Positions 1 through 9,536 of a stretch of DNA of 64,000 nucleotides are shown one piece after another. Within the stretch, counting starts at the first letter, position 1. Every line of letters begins with the position of its first letter. Location: assembly GCF_003148775.1 (NCBI RefSeq), contig NZ_QGGW01000003.1, forward strand, positions 62,001 through 126,000, written 5' to 3'. Origin of the DNA: Roseicyclus mahoneyensis. Its GTDB lineage: Bacteria > Pseudomonadota > Alphaproteobacteria > Rhodobacterales > Rhodobacteraceae. The position numbers and the translations under genes are program-made. The notes under the pieces were generated by a model. That model was not told where the DNA came from. It was given only the letters and a program-made list of their open reading frames with translations, and did no database searches.

Positions 1-1
1 C

Positions 2-40
2 GCCTTCATGCGCGACTGGCTGGCGCGCAACGGCTATTGA
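2..40 (+). CDS. C-terminal end of an unidentified protein (partial)
   Basis: The window opens inside a plus-strand reading frame whose last 12 codons read AFMRDWLARNGY and end at a TGA. The tail is too short to assign a family. It ends 6 bases before the convergent stop of the aminotransferase gene, so the two genes meet tail to tail. It is called coding only because the frame is open from the window edge. Confidence 0.45.
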   Translation, partial: AFMRDWLARNGY

Positions 41-46
41 GCCGCC

Positions 47-1243
47 TCAGCCCTCGGCGATCACGTTGATCGCCGCCTCAAGGCCGGTCGGCCCATGCGG
101 GATCTGCATCGCGGCCATGCCGGCCTGAAGGTTCGCCAACAGGCCCAGCACCATATGGGCATTCACATGCCCCATGTGGCCGATCCTCAGGTAATCCTCT
201 TTCCGGCCGCCGGCCCCCTCGACGCCACCCAGCGGGATGCCCAGCGTCACGCCCGCATTGGCCGTCATCCAGTCCCGCAGGCGCTGGCCGTTGCCCTCGC
301 CGAAATTCACCGTGGTCACCGCATGGCTGCGCTTTTGCTCGGCGGCGATATTGGGACGTGTGGGGCCTGCTTGCCCCCAGACCTCGACCGCGGCCCAGAC
401 CGCGCGCGCAAGCGTGGCATGCCGCGCCCAGACATTTTCCAGCCCCTCTTCCTTGATCATGTCAAGCGCGGTGCGCAGGCCGAACAGGTGATGGGTCGGC
501 GCGGTGCCGTTGAAATAGCGGTAATATTCATCGGGTGCCGACCGCGGCCGCCAATCCCAATAGGGCGTGACCAGATTGGCCTTTGCGCGGGCCTCATCTG
601 CCTTGTCGTTGAAGAACACGAAGGCCATGCCGGGCGGCGTCATCAGGCCCTTCTGGCTGCCCGTAACCATCACGTCGACGCCCCAGTCATCCATGTGGAA
701 CTCATCGCAGGCAAGGCAGGCGATATTGTCCGAGAACAGCAGCGCCGGGTGCCCGGCGGCGTCCAGCGTCTGGCGCAGGGCGGGAATGTCGTTCCTGACG
801 CTGGTCGAGGTGTCGACCTGCACGGCCAGAACCGCCTTGATCTTGTGCGCTGTGTCGGCTGCCAGCGCCGCGGCCACCTGCTCCATGTCGATGTCGGACC
901 GCTGCCCGAAATCGATGATCTGGCAGTCGATGCCCATGGCCTTGGCCATTTCGCCCCAGCCAAGGCAGAACCGCCCTGTGCCAAGGATCAAGATCGTGTC
1001 GCCGCGCGACAGCGTGTTGACCAATGCCGCTTCCCACGCGCCATGGCCGTTGGCGATGTACATGGCGACATGGTGTTTCGTGCGCGCGATTGCCTTGAGG
1101 TCGGGGACAAGGCTGTGGGTCAACTCGACCATCTCGCCAGTGTAGATATTGGGGGCGGGGCGATGCATGGCTTGCAGCACACGGTCGGGCATGACCGAGG
1201 GGCCGGGGATTGCAAGATAGTGGCGGCCATTGGCAAGGCTCAT
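47..1243 (-). CDS. Class V aminotransferase, alanine/serine-glyoxylate type
   Basis: A 398-residue PLP enzyme of the alanine-glyoxylate / serine-glyoxylate aminotransferase family (fold type I, class V). The N-terminal PGPSVMPDRV segment is typical of the family, and Lys198 in TGSQKGLMTPPG is the expected PLP Schiff-base lysine. Family length is about 390-400 residues, so the protein is full length. The ATG at 1243 follows AAGGAAG with a 6-base spacer, which supports the start. The real amino donor (serine, alanine, aspartate or a pyridoxamine-like compound) cannot be read from the sequence. The gene diverges from ygfZ, and the shared upstream region holds a perfect palindrome at 1341-1354. 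Confidence 0.85.
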   Translation of the reverse strand: MSLANGRHYLAIPGPSVMPDRVLQAMHRPAPNIYTGEMVELTHSLVPDLKAIARTKHHVAMYIANGHGAWEAALVNTLSRGDTILILGTGRFCLGWGEMAKAMGIDCQIIDFGQRSDIDMEQVAAALAADTAHKIKAVLAVQVDTSTSVRNDIPALRQTLDAAGHPALLFSDNIACLACDEFHMDDWGVDVMVTGSQKGLMTPPGMAFVFFNDKADEARAKANLVTPYWDWRPRSAPDEYYRYFNGTAPTHHLFGLRTALDMIKEEGLENVWARHATLARAVWAAVEVWGQAGPTRPNIAAEQKRSHAVTTVNFGEGNGQRLRDWMTANAGVTLGIPLGGVEGAGGRKEDYLRIGHMGHVNAHMVLGLLANLQAGMAAMQIPHGPTGLEAAINVIAEG

Positions 1244-1340
1244 GTCGGGCTTCCTTTTTCGCGGACATCATAGCGGTAAAGCGCGCGTCAGGCAGGGTCA
1301 ATCACCGCACGTGCTTGGCGCGGGTCGCAGAGATGATTAG

Positions 1341-1354
1341 CTGTGAGATCACAG
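1341..1354. promoter_or_regulatory. Palindrome between divergent genes, possible operator
   Basis: CTGTGA and TCACAG are perfect inverted arms separated by GA. The palindrome lies between the divergent aminotransferase and ygfZ genes, 17 bases before the ygfZ start. It resembles a compact repressor site. The arms are too close for a CRP/FNR-type site, which needs about six bases between TGTGA and TCACA. No regulator gene is adjacent. Confidence 0.35.
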
Positions 1355-1370
1355 TTCAGCGGAGGTGATG

Positions 1371-2126
1371 ATGCCGGGAGAACGGGCAACAGATCGCATG
1401 GTCCTCAGGATTGCGGGGGCGGACCGGGACAAATTCCTGCACGGTCTGGTCACACGTGACGTGGGCGCGGCGGGCAGCGGGCTGGTTTATTCCGCGCTTT
1501 TGACGCCGCAGGGCAAATATCTGGCCGATTTCTTCTTGCTGAACCGGCGCGAGGATATCTTGCTCGACGTCAAGGCAGATTTCGGCCCCAAGCTGGCGCA
1601 GCGGCTGGCAATGTACCGGTTGCGTGCGGATGTCGTGATCGAGGACAGCGGGCTGTCGGTCGTGCGCGGCCTTGGGCCTGCGCCGGAGGGGTGTGTCGCC
1701 GATCCGCGTGACCCGACCCTTGGCTGGCGCGGCTACGGGATGGAGGGGGACGACCCGGTCGTGGATTGGGACGCGCTGCGCGTGGCGGCCTGCATCCCGG
1801 AGACGGGCGTCGAGTTGATCCCGGATGACAGCTACATCCTCGAGGCGGGGTTCGACCGGCTGTCGGGCGTCGATCACCGCAAGGGCTGCTATGTCGGCCA
1901 GGAGGTGACGGCGCGGATGAAGCACAAGACGGAATTGCGCAAGGGGCTGGAGACGGTTGACGTTGAGGGAACCGCGCCGGTGGGAACGCCCATCATGGCG
2001 GGCGAGCGCGAGGCGGGCGTGCTATATACGCAGGCGGGCGGGCGCGGCATCGCTTATCTGCGGTTCGACCGTGCGGCGGGCGAGATGCAGGCGGGCGATG
2101 CAAAAGTGAAATGGACCCCGGCCTGA
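1371..2126 (+). CDS. ygfZ: YgfZ/GcvT-like folate-binding protein
   Basis: A 251-residue protein of the YgfZ / Iba57 / CAF17 family, tetrahydrofolate-binding relatives of GcvT that help repair or assemble certain iron-sulfur enzymes in the cytoplasm. The signature KGCYVGQE, with its conserved cysteine, lies in the second half (genomic about 1880-1903), and the GcvT-like start RIAGADRDKFLHGL is clear. GGAGG at 1361-1365 is well spaced for the ATG at 1371. An ATG at 1368 and a GTG at 1365 are in frame but overlap or crowd that ribosome site. The gene ends at a hairpin region shared with the convergent ogt operon. Confidence 0.88.
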   Translation: MPGERATDRMVLRIAGADRDKFLHGLVTRDVGAAGSGLVYSALLTPQGKYLADFFLLNRREDILLDVKADFGPKLAQRLAMYRLRADVVIEDSGLSVVRGLGPAPEGCVADPRDPTLGWRGYGMEGDDPVVDWDALRVAACIPETGVELIPDDSYILEAGFDRLSGVDHRKGCYVGQEVTARMKHKTELRKGLETVDVEGTAPVGTPIMAGEREAGVLYTQAGGRGIAYLRFDRAAGEMQAGDAKVKWTPA

Positions 2127-2191
2127 GCCTGTGGGCAAGCCTGTGAGTTGATCGGCTTTTTTTGAGGCGGGCGACTTCCGTTAGGTGAACG

Positions 2192-2219
2192 GGCGGAAAA
2201 ACCGCCGTTTTCCGGCGGT
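2192..2219. terminator. Overlapping bidirectional intrinsic terminators
   Basis: Two overlapping hairpins lie between convergent genes. On plus, GGCGG-AAAAA-CCGCC is followed by GTTTTCC, serving ygfZ. On minus, the arms at 2201-2207 and 2213-2219 (ACCGCCG/CGGCGGT, 5-base loop) are followed by a TTTTT run, serving the yghU-DUF3253-ogt operon. The hairpins share bases, so only one can form on a given transcript. Confidence 0.75.
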
Positions 2220-2221
2220 GG

Positions 2222-2677
2222 TCAGATCAGCAGCCCCGCCGCGCCTTCGTGGCGCAGAAGCCAGACCTTGGCCTCCACCCCGCCCGGCGCGCTGAAGCCG
2301 CCAAGACCCGTAGCCGACAGAACCCGGTGACAGGGGATCAGGATCGGCAGCGGGTTGGCGCCGCAGGCCTGACCGATGGCCTGCGCGGGCGCCCCGAGAA
2401 TTTTGGACAGATCGCCATAGGTGCGCGTCTCGCCAAAGGGGATGTCCCCAAGCGCGGCCAGAACCGCGGCCTGCAGCCCGGTGCGACCATGGGCCAGCGG
2501 CAGGTCGAACCCCGCCGCCGTTCCGCCGAAATAGGCGGACAGTTGCGCCAATGCCGTGATCAGCAGCGGATCATCCGGCGCGCGCCCCGCCTCGCCCCAG
2601 CCGCTCGCGGTGATGGACGCGCCCTGCGCCTCGACCCAGACCGGGCCGAGCGGGGTGTCGAGTGCTGCGCGCGTCAT
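2222..2677 (-). CDS. ogt: Methylated-DNA-protein-cysteine S-methyltransferase
   Basis: A 151-residue Ogt/AGT-type suicide repair protein that moves the alkyl group of O6-alkylguanine to its own cysteine. The active-site motif IPCHRVL carries the acceptor Cys116. The upstream helix-turn-helix part (YGDLSKILGAPAQAIGQACG) and the glycine-rich GGFSAPGG after it are as in the family. It has no Ada regulatory domain. The ATG overlaps the TGA of the DUF3253 gene as ATGA, so translation is probably coupled. It is the last gene of the yghU-DUF3253-ogt operon and is followed by an intrinsic terminator. Confidence 0.93.
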   Translation of the reverse strand: MTRAALDTPLGPVWVEAQGASITASGWGEAGRAPDDPLLITALAQLSAYFGGTAAGFDLPLAHGRTGLQAAVLAALGDIPFGETRTYGDLSKILGAPAQAIGQACGANPLPILIPCHRVLSATGLGGFSAPGGVEAKVWLLRHEGAAGLLI

Positions 2678-2907
2678 GGCGCGAGCCGCAGCCGGATCGG
2701 ACCGCGCGCGGTCATGGGGTCGACCGGCGCGCCCTTTTGCGTGGCCACAAGCGGCAGGCCTGCCGCCACGCGGCGCACCTCGGGCATCAAGGGGCGCCAG
2801 TCGTCCGAGAGCGCGCGGGCGGCCTCGCTCGGGCAGAACGAGGCCCCGGCGCCCCGCTGCTGGGCAAGGTCCATCAGCGCGTCGGCGATGGCCGTGTCCG
2901 CGATCAC
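2674..2907 (-). CDS. DUF3253 domain protein
   Basis: A 77-residue small protein matching DUF3253: an ASFCPSEAARAL segment, then WRPLMPEVR, and a terminal TQKGAPVDP...RGPIRLRL. This domain looks like a winged-helix fold, but no biochemical role is established. The GTG start at 2907 forms a GTGA overlap with the stop of yghU, and its own TGA overlaps the ogt ATG, so the gene is coupled on both sides. A longer open frame upstream lies inside yghU coding sequence and is not needed. Operon company suggests stress or DNA-damage physiology, which is inference only. Confidence 0.8.
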   Translation of the reverse strand: MIADTAIADALMDLAQQRGAGASFCPSEAARALSDDWRPLMPEVRRVAAGLPLVATQKGAPVDPMTARGPIRLRLAP

Positions 2908-3767
2908 TCGGCCGCCTTCACCTTGTCTTGGGTCTTGGTGTCGAAATCCGAGGCGTCGTGGCGTTCCCAAAGCTGCATTTCGGGCGGGCCGTAGGTGCGG
3001 TTGACCATGCGCCCGCGCTGGACAGCGGGGCGGGCAAAGAAGCGTTCGGCCCAGGCGATGACGTTGGGGTATTCGTGGACGGAGAGGAACTCGCCCGCCT
3101 CATAGGCCTCGCCCAGGGCCAGCCGCCCATACCAGGGGCAGATCGCCATGTCGGCGATGGTGAACTGGTCGCCGACCATCCAAGTGCGTCCCTCCAGATG
3201 GCGGTTCAGGACATCCATCTGGCGCTTGGCCTCCATCGCGAAGCGGTTGATCGGGTATTCCATCGGGTAGGGGGCATAGGCGTAGAAATGGCCGAAGCCG
3301 CCGCCGAGGTAGGGGGCGGAACCCATCTGCCACATGACCCAAGACAGAAGCTCGGGCCGGTCTTCGGGCCGTCCGAGGAAAGCGTCGAATTTCTCGGCCA
3401 GATGCATCAGGATCGCGGCGGATTCGAACACGCGGACGGGGCTGTCGCCCGAGCGGTCGACAAGCGCGGGGATCTTGGAGTTGGGGTTGATCTCGACAAA
3501 GCCGGACCCGAACTGGTTACCATCGCCAATGCGGATGAGCCATGCGTCGTACTCGGCGGCATGGCCCGCGGCGAGCAACTCCTCGAACATCACCGTGACC
3601 TTCACCCCGTTGGGGGTGGCAAGGCTGTAAAGCTGGAACGGGTGCTTGCCGACCGGCAAATCCTTCTCATGGGTGGCGCCAGCGATGGGACGGTTCAGGC
3701 CGGCCCATTTGCCGCCGTTCTCCTTGTCCCAGATCCAGACTTTGGGGGGGGTATAGCTCTCGGTCAT
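2904..3767 (-). CDS. yghU: Glutathione-dependent disulfide-bond oxidoreductase, YghU type
   Basis: A 287-residue member of the YghU/YfcG (nu-class-like) glutathione S-transferases, which reduce disulfides using bound glutathione. It starts MTESYTPPKVWIWDKENGGK, close to the E. coli YghU N-terminus, and the length matches (about 288). The thioredoxin-like half contains NSKIPALVDR and the FESAAILMHLAEK turn that binds glutathione; the helical C-terminal half contains QFTIADMAICPW. The ATG at 3767 was chosen over an upstream open extension because it matches the family start. First gene of a three-gene operon with 4-base overlaps. Confidence 0.92.
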   Translation of the reverse strand: MTESYTPPKVWIWDKENGGKWAGLNRPIAGATHEKDLPVGKHPFQLYSLATPNGVKVTVMFEELLAAGHAAEYDAWLIRIGDGNQFGSGFVEINPNSKIPALVDRSGDSPVRVFESAAILMHLAEKFDAFLGRPEDRPELLSWVMWQMGSAPYLGGGFGHFYAYAPYPMEYPINRFAMEAKRQMDVLNRHLEGRTWMVGDQFTIADMAICPWYGRLALGEAYEAGEFLSVHEYPNVIAWAERFFARPAVQRGRMVNRTYGPPEMQLWERHDASDFDTKTQDKVKAAE

Positions 3768-3923
3768 CGCGGTGGGGTCCCTGTTCGGTGCACGGTCATC
3801 TTTGACCAAGACATAGGCCCCGAACGCCGATTCCCCAACAGCCGCTCTTGCACAGGCCCCGTGCACAGGTCAGCGTGCAGCGGGGCGCCCGGGGGCGCGA
3901 TGCCGCAGCACCTTGGGGACGCC

Positions 3924-5609
3924 ATGCAGACCATCGACCGGATCATCCTGACCGCGCAGGCCGCGGGCGAGGTCATCGCCTTTGACGAAGGCATCAGTTT
4001 CTGGGGCGGGGTCGATCCCGACACGGGTCGCGTGATCGACGCGCATCACCCCGCCCATGGCGAGGGTCTGGCCGGGCGGATCGTGCTGATGCCCACCAGC
4101 CGGGGGTCGTGTTCGGGCAGCGGGGTGCTGCTGCAGCTGGCGCTGTCGGGGCATGCACCCGCAGCGCTGGTGTTCCGCGAGGCGGAGGAGGTTCTGACGC
4201 TGGGCGCGCTGATCGCGGCGCGGATGTTCGACCGGCCGCTGGCGGTGCTGCGGCTGTCTGCGGCGAGCTATGCGGCGCTGGCGGGTGAAAGCCATGCCGA
4301 GATCGCGGGTGACCGTCTGCGGGCAGGGACGCTCGACCTGCCGCTCATGCCGGTGACGCCGGGCGATCTGGCGCTGGATGCAGGCGATCTTGCGCGATCG
4401 GAGGGGGCTGCGGGCCGGGCGGTGCAACTGGCGCAAGAGGTGCTGGGGACGATGGCCGCCGTGCAAGGCGCCACGCGGCTGATCGACGTCACGCGTGGCC
4501 ATATCGACGGCTGCATCCTCGCCCATGACGCCAACCTGATCTTCGCCGAAGCCATGGCCGAGATGGGGGCGCAGGTCGCCATCCCCACCACGATCAACGC
4601 CATCTCGGTCGACCGGCAGGGCTGGCGCGACCGCGGCGTTCCGCCCGTGTTCGGCAACAAGGCGAGCCGGCTGGCGGACGCCTATGTACGGATGGGCGTC
4701 GCGCCCACCTTTACCTGTGCACCCTACCAAGGCGTTTCGGTGCCCGCGCAAGGCGAGGTCATCGGCTGGTCGGAATCGAATGCCGTGATCTATGCCAATT
4801 CGGTGCTGGGCGCGCGCACGGCCAAGCACCCCGATTACCTTGATCTCTTCATCGCCATGACAGGCCGCGCTCCGGAAACCGGCGTCTACCTTGACGCCAA
4901 CCGGGTGGCCGAGGTGGTGATCGAGGTCGACGCGCCCGATGGCGCCGATGACGCGCTCTGGCCGCTGCTGGGCTGGTTGGCGGGGCGGCTGGCGCCCGAT
5001 CGGGTGCCGGTGTTGCAGGGGGTGGCCGGGCTGTCGCCCTCGCCCGATGATCTGAGGGCGGTCTGTGCCGCCTTTGGCACAACCTCGGCCTCGGCGCTGT
5101 TGCATGTGGCGGGCGTGACGCCCGAGGGCGATGCTCCGCCCCGACCCGGCGCGCCGGTTCTGCAGATCACGCGGGGAGATATCGCGGCGGCCTGGGCCGA
5201 GTTCAACCAGGGCCCCGAGGCGGTGGAGCTGATCGCCATCGGCAGCCCGCATGCGGCGCTGTCGGAATTGCGGGCGTTCGATGCCGCACTGGCGGGCCGG
5301 TCCTGCGCGCCGGGTGTCGCTGCGATCCTGACGGTCGGGCGCGACGTGCTGGAGGGGGCGCGGGCCGATGGATTGCTCGCCCGGCTGGAGGGGGCGGGGG
5401 TGCAGGTCATCCCGGACCTGTGCTGGTGTTCGATCACCGAGCCGGTGTTTCCGCCCGGGGCACGCACGCTGATGACCAATTCCGGCAAATACGCGCATTA
5501 CGCGCCGGGCCTCAGCGCGCGGGCGGTGCGGTTCGGGGGGATTGCCGCTTGTGCCGAGGCGGCGGTGACGGGCCGCGCGCAAGCCGCGCCGCCCGTCTGG
5601 TTGGCTTAG
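3924..5609 (+). CDS. Aconitase X, fused small and large domains
   Basis: A 561-residue single-chain aconitase-X family enzyme. The first 140 residues or so are the small swivel domain (DUF126: [14 protein letters not shown], then SRGSCSGSG), and the rest is the catalytic domain (DUF521: [24 protein letters not shown]). In many bacteria these are two separate genes. Characterised bacterial members dehydrate cis-3-hydroxy-L-proline; archaeal members dehydrate mevalonate 5-phosphate. The substrate here is inferred, most likely a hydroxyproline. ATG 3924 follows GGGG at a usable distance; ATG 3900 (8 residues longer) is an alternative. The stop overlaps the convergent ileS stop by four bases. No proline racemase or transporter gene is adjacent. 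Confidence 0.85.
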   Translation: MQTIDRIILTAQAAGEVIAFDEGISFWGGVDPDTGRVIDAHHPAHGEGLAGRIVLMPTSRGSCSGSGVLLQLALSGHAPAALVFREAEEVLTLGALIAARMFDRPLAVLRLSAASYAALAGESHAEIAGDRLRAGTLDLPLMPVTPGDLALDAGDLARSEGAAGRAVQLAQEVLGTMAAVQGATRLIDVTRGHIDGCILAHDANLIFAEAMAEMGAQVAIPTTINAISVDRQGWRDRGVPPVFGNKASRLADAYVRMGVAPTFTCAPYQGVSVPAQGEVIGWSESNAVIYANSVLGARTAKHPDYLDLFIAMTGRAPETGVYLDANRVAEVVIEVDAPDGADDALWPLLGWLAGRLAPDRVPVLQGVAGLSPSPDDLRAVCAAFGTTSASALLHVAGVTPEGDAPPRPGAPVLQITRGDIAAAWAEFNQGPEAVELIAIGSPHAALSELRAFDAALAGRSCAPGVAAILTVGRDVLEGARADGLLARLEGAGVQVIPDLCWCSITEPVFPPGARTLMTNSGKYAHYAPGLSARAVRFGGIAACAEAAVTGRAQAAPPVWLA

Positions 5610-8602
5610 CCTAGCGCCGCGTCGCAGCGGGCGCAGACGCCCGGATGGGCGTGGCTGCCTACATCGGGCAGGATCTGCCAGCAGCGCTGGCATTTCTCGC
5701 CCTCGGCCTTGTGGAAGACCACTCCGATGGAAGGGTCGTCGAGGCGGAAGGCATCGTCCTGCGGCTCGCCCTGCATCACGCTCAGGCCGCTGGTGATGCA
5801 CAGATCGGCCATGTCGGTGGCCTTGATTGTGGCGGCAAGCGCGGGGTCGGCGATCTGGACCAGCGGAGCGGCTTCGAGCGATGCACCGATGATCTTGTCG
5901 CGGCGCTGCACCTCAAGGGCTGCCGTGACGATGCGGCGGACGCGGCGGATCTCGGCCCATTTCGAAGCGAGCGCTTCATCACGCCAAGCCTCTGGCGTTT
6001 CGGGGAAATCCTGCAAGTGGACGCTGGAGGTGTCGCCCGGGTGCCGTTCCAGCCAGACCTCTTCCATGGTGAAGACCAGCACCGGGGCAAGCCACGTGGT
6101 CAGCCGCTCGAACAGCATCTCCAGCACGGTGCGGGCGGCGCGCCTGCGGGGCGTGTCGCCGTCGCAATAGAGCGCGTCCTTGCGGATGTCGAAGTAGAAG
6201 GCCGAGAGGTCCGTGGTGGCGAAATTGAACAGCGCCTGGAATACGCCCTGGAAGTCGTAGGCCGCGTAGCCCTTGCGCACGGTCTCATCGAGTTCCGACA
6301 GCCGGTGCAGCACCCAGCGTTCCAGCTCCGGCATGTCGGCAGGGTCCACGCGATCCGCCGCCGTCACATCGCCAAGCGAGCCGAGCAGGAAGCGCATGGT
6401 GTTGCGCAAGCGGCGGTAGCTGTCGGCGACGCCCTTGAGGATTTCCGGCCCGATCCGCAGGTCGGCGGTGTAGTCGGATTGCGCCACCCAAAGCCGCAGG
6501 ATGTCGGCGCCGTATTGGTCGATGACCTCCTGCGGGGCGACGGTGTTGCCGATGGACTTGGACATCTTCATGCCCTTCTCGTCCAGCGTGAAGCCGTGGG
6601 TCAGAACCCCCCGGTAGGGCGCGCGCCCGATGGTGCCGCAGGCCTGCAGCATGGAGGAATGGAACCAGCCGCGATGCTGGTCGGTGCCTTCCAGATACAG
6701 GTCGGCGATGCCGTCCTCGGACCCGTCCTCGCGGTCGCGGAGGACGAAGGCGTGGGTGGAGCCGCTGTCGAACCAGACGTCGAGGATGTCGAAAACCTGA
6801 TCGTAGGCGTCCGCGTCGTGCAGGCCGTCAAGGAACCGCGCCTTGGCGTCGGGCTTGTACCAGGCATCCGCCCCTTCGGCCTCGAACGCGTCGAGGATGC
6901 GGGCGTTCACGGACGCGTCGCGCAGCAGGTAGTCGGGGTCGGAGGGCGCCGCGCCCTTTTTCGTGAAGCAGGTCAGCGGCACGCCCCAGGCGCGCTGGCG
7001 CGACAACACCCAGTCGGGCCGCGCCTCGATCATCGAATAGAGCCGGTTGCGCCCGGTCTTGGGCGTCCAGTCCACCAGCTGGTCGATGGAGGTCAGCGCG
7101 CGGCTGCGGATCGTCTCGCCATAGGTGTCCATGCCGTCGCCAAGCGGCTTGTCGATCGCGGCGAACCATTGCGGGCGGTTGAGGCGGATGACCGGGGCCT
7201 TGGACCGCCAGCTGTGCGCGTCAGAGATGGTGATGCGCTTGCGGGCCAAGAGCTTGCCAAGCTCGACCAGCTTGTCGATGACGACCTTGTTGGCAGTGCC
7301 GGGCTTGCCGTTGGGGCGGATGATCTGTTCGCCGGCAAAGAAGGGCAGGTCGGCGCGGAAGGAGCTGTCGTCGAGGATGTTCCACGTCATTTCCAGCCCG
7401 TGCTTGCGCCCGATCTCGAAATCATCGTCGCCGTGGCTGGGGGCGGTGTGGACAAAGCCGGTGCCCGCGTCATCGGTGACATGGTCGCCGGGGAAGAGGG
7501 GGACGGGGTAGTCCCAACGATTTGCTTCTGGTTCCGACAGATCGACCGCACCCCTCAGCGGGTGGGCACAGGTCAGCGACGCCAGTTCCTCGGCCGTCAC
7601 GTCGCGCAGGCGGCGGTGCATCGACGGCTCCAACCGCATGGCGGCCAGCGCCTCTGGAGCGAGTCTATCCGCGATCAGGTAGCGGTGGCCGATGGTGACC
7701 CAGCTTTCCTGCGGACGGCCAATGACTTCGTAGAGGCCATAGGAGATGTCTGGGCCGAAGCAGATCGCGCGGTTCTGCGGCAGGGTCCAGGGGGTCGTGG
7801 TCCAGATGATGATCTTGACACCCTGATACGACGGCCAATGGGGGTCGACGGGGGTTGCTTGCTCGTCGGGCAGCAGTGGGATGGTTTCGCCGACTGCTCG
7901 AAAGCCAATCTGCGCGCGGCGACCAACGACCTCAAACGGCACCCAGACCGCATCCGTCTGGCGGTCGTGATACTCCACCTCCGCCTCGGCGAGTGCTGTC
8001 TTCTCAACCGGCGACCACATCACGGGTTTTGACCCTTGATAGAGCGCACCGTTCATCAGGAATTTCTGGAATTCCTCGGCGATCACGCGCTCGGCGTGGA
8101 AATCCATGGTCAGGTAGGGCTTGTCCCATGTTCCGGTGATGCCCAGCCGCTTGAACTCCTCGCGCTGGACGTCGATCCAGCCTTCGGCAAAGCGACGGCA
8201 TTCCTGCCGGAAGTCGACCACATCGACCTTGTCCTTGTCCTGCCCGCGGCCACGATAGGCTTCCTCGATCTTCCATTCGATGGGCAGGCCGTGGCAATCC
8301 CAGCCGGGGATGTAGCGGGCATCGCGGCCCGACATCTGCTGGGACCGCACGACCATGTCCTTGAGGATCTTGTTCAGCGCATGCCCGATGTGGAGGTTGC
8401 CGTTGGCGTAGGGGGGGCCGTCGTGCAGGGTGAAGGGCTTGCGCCCCTCTGCCTTCTCGCGCAGCCGCTCATAAACGCCGATCTCCGCCCAGCGGGCCAG
8501 CCAGCCCGGTTCGCGCTGGGGCAGGCCTGCGCGCATCGGAAACTCTGTCTCGGGCAGGTTCAGCGTGTCTTTGTAGTCAACAGCGGGGGTATCGGCGCAC
8601 AT
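5606..8602 (-). CDS. ileS: Isoleucyl-tRNA synthetase
   Basis: A 998-residue class Ia aminoacyl-tRNA synthetase that charges tRNA-Ile with isoleucine. HIGH is at residues 71-74 (GNLHIGH), KMSKS at 679-683, and the C-terminal zinc module has CQRC...CARC. The CP1 editing region sits between the two catalytic halves. The length is in the usual bacterial range with the C-terminal zinc finger. The ATG at 8602 is preceded by AGGAG about 8 bases away; an in-frame TTG at 8620 overlaps that ribosome site and is rejected. The gene stands apart from lspA, and its stop overlaps that of aconitase X tail to tail. Confidence 0.97.
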   Translation of the reverse strand: MCADTPAVDYKDTLNLPETEFPMRAGLPQREPGWLARWAEIGVYERLREKAEGRKPFTLHDGPPYANGNLHIGHALNKILKDMVVRSQQMSGRDARYIPGWDCHGLPIEWKIEEAYRGRGQDKDKVDVVDFRQECRRFAEGWIDVQREEFKRLGITGTWDKPYLTMDFHAERVIAEEFQKFLMNGALYQGSKPVMWSPVEKTALAEAEVEYHDRQTDAVWVPFEVVGRRAQIGFRAVGETIPLLPDEQATPVDPHWPSYQGVKIIIWTTTPWTLPQNRAICFGPDISYGLYEVIGRPQESWVTIGHRYLIADRLAPEALAAMRLEPSMHRRLRDVTAEELASLTCAHPLRGAVDLSEPEANRWDYPVPLFPGDHVTDDAGTGFVHTAPSHGDDDFEIGRKHGLEMTWNILDDSSFRADLPFFAGEQIIRPNGKPGTANKVVIDKLVELGKLLARKRITISDAHSWRSKAPVIRLNRPQWFAAIDKPLGDGMDTYGETIRSRALTSIDQLVDWTPKTGRNRLYSMIEARPDWVLSRQRAWGVPLTCFTKKGAAPSDPDYLLRDASVNARILDAFEAEGADAWYKPDAKARFLDGLHDADAYDQVFDILDVWFDSGSTHAFVLRDREDGSEDGIADLYLEGTDQHRGWFHSSMLQACGTIGRAPYRGVLTHGFTLDEKGMKMSKSIGNTVAPQEVIDQYGADILRLWVAQSDYTADLRIGPEILKGVADSYRRLRNTMRFLLGSLGDVTAADRVDPADMPELERWVLHRLSELDETVRKGYAAYDFQGVFQALFNFATTDLSAFYFDIRKDALYCDGDTPRRRAARTVLEMLFERLTTWLAPVLVFTMEEVWLERHPGDTSSVHLQDFPETPEAWRDEALASKWAEIRRVRRIVTAALEVQRRDKIIGASLEAAPLVQIADPALAATIKATDMADLCITSGLSVMQGEPQDDAFRLDDPSIGVVFHKAEGEKCQRCWQILPDVGSHAHPGVCARCDAALG

Positions 8603-8673
8603 CGGGGCGCTCCTCGTCAAACGGGTCGAATCGGGGAATAGTGGGGGCGGTGCGATAGCTCAAGCACCTATGT

Positions 8674-8702
8674 CCCGGCGGCTCAGGTCTCAGAGCGCCG
8701 GG
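8674..8702 (-). terminator. Hairpin between the VIT gene and ileS
   Basis: CCCGGC-G-GCTC pairs with GAGC-GCCGGG (ten pairs with one bulged G) around an 8-base loop, about 77 bases after the VIT-family stop. There is no T-run on the minus strand, so it may be a weak terminator, an RNA-stabilising 3' end, or part of the ileS leader. Confidence 0.4.
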
Positions 8703-8778
8703 CGGCTAATTCGAATGACGATGGCAGGGCGGAGTGTCATGCGCGTCGGTATAGGCCGCGTGCCCGGCTGCGTAAAGA

Positions 8779-9492
8779 TCAATGCGCAAAGAGCGATCCG
8801 ACGCCGTAAGCCACGCCCGCCGCCACCCCGCCGATGGCCAGCGTTTCCAGCCCCGAGCGCCACCAAGGCGTTTCCGACCACAGGCTTTTGCCGGCCCCGA
8901 TGGCAAAGAAGACGCACAGTGTCATGCCGGCGGCCAGCGCGAAGGCATCGGTGAGTCCCAGCACGAAGGGCGCAAGCGGCACGGACCCCGCGACGATAAA
9001 GGCCCCGAAGGTGGCGAGCGCCGCCCGCATCGGGTGCGGCTCGACCGGCGCAAGGCCGTATTCATCGGTGAGCATGAGGGTGACAGCCGCCTCGCTGTCG
9101 GCGCAGATCTGGTCTGTCGCGGCCTCGAGCACATCACCGCTCAGGCCCTTGAGGCGCAGGATTTCCCGGATCTCGCGCCGCTCGCCCGTGGGGTTCTGGG
9201 CGAGGTGGCGGCGTTCCACGCTGGCAAGGCGGCGGATATCGTCACTCTCGGCCTTGGTGCCGGAATAATTGCCCGCCGCCATGGAGAAGCCGTCAGCCAG
9301 CAGGTTGGCAAGGCCAAGCGCAATGATGATGCCGGTGGACAGGCCCGCACCCGCGACACCCGCGACGATGGCGAAGGTCGTCACCGCGCCGTCGATCGCG
9401 CCATAGATCATGTCGCGCAGGTAGCCGCGGCCCGCAGGCGCGCCGATGCGGGTTTCGACCTCTGCCTGGCTGTGACCATGTTCGCTGGGCAT
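8779..9492 (-). CDS. VIT1/CCC1 family iron/manganese transporter
   Basis: A 237-residue integral membrane protein of the VIT1/CCC1 family (DUF125), divalent metal (Fe2+/Mn2+) proton antiporters. The family start RDMIYGAIDGAVTTFAIVAG is present, followed by a hydrophobic segment (IIIALGLANLLADGFSMAAG), an acidic cytosolic linker rich in Glu, Asp and Arg (likely metal-binding), and three C-terminal membrane segments. The ATG at 9492 gives a normal length. It lies 44 bases after the EamA gene in a minus-strand run and is probably co-transcribed with it. Whether it exports or sequesters metal in this bacterium is not decidable here. Confidence 0.85.
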   Translation of the reverse strand: MPSEHGHSQAEVETRIGAPAGRGYLRDMIYGAIDGAVTTFAIVAGVAGAGLSTGIIIALGLANLLADGFSMAAGNYSGTKAESDDIRRLASVERRHLAQNPTGERREIREILRLKGLSGDVLEAATDQICADSEAAVTLMLTDEYGLAPVEPHPMRAALATFGAFIVAGSVPLAPFVLGLTDAFALAAGMTLCVFFAIGAGKSLWSETPWWRSGLETLAIGGVAAGVAYGVGSLFAH

Positions 9493-9536
9493 GGCACCAC
9501 GCTAGGGCAGGGCATCGTCCCCGGCCTTGCGCTGGA

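Noticed and set aside
1341-1354. CRP/FNR-type binding site
   Set aside because: Arms are separated by only two bases; CRP/FNR dimers need about six, so the palindrome is listed only as an unassigned operator candidate.
3870-5801. Long open frame on the minus strand opposite aconitase X
   Set aside because: It is antisense to a clearly conserved enzyme, its translation is low-complexity Arg/Pro/His-rich, and it shows no domain. Such frames arise in high-GC DNA.
8603-8620. Earlier TTG start for ileS
   Set aside because: The TTG overlaps the AGGAG ribosome site that serves the ATG at 8602.
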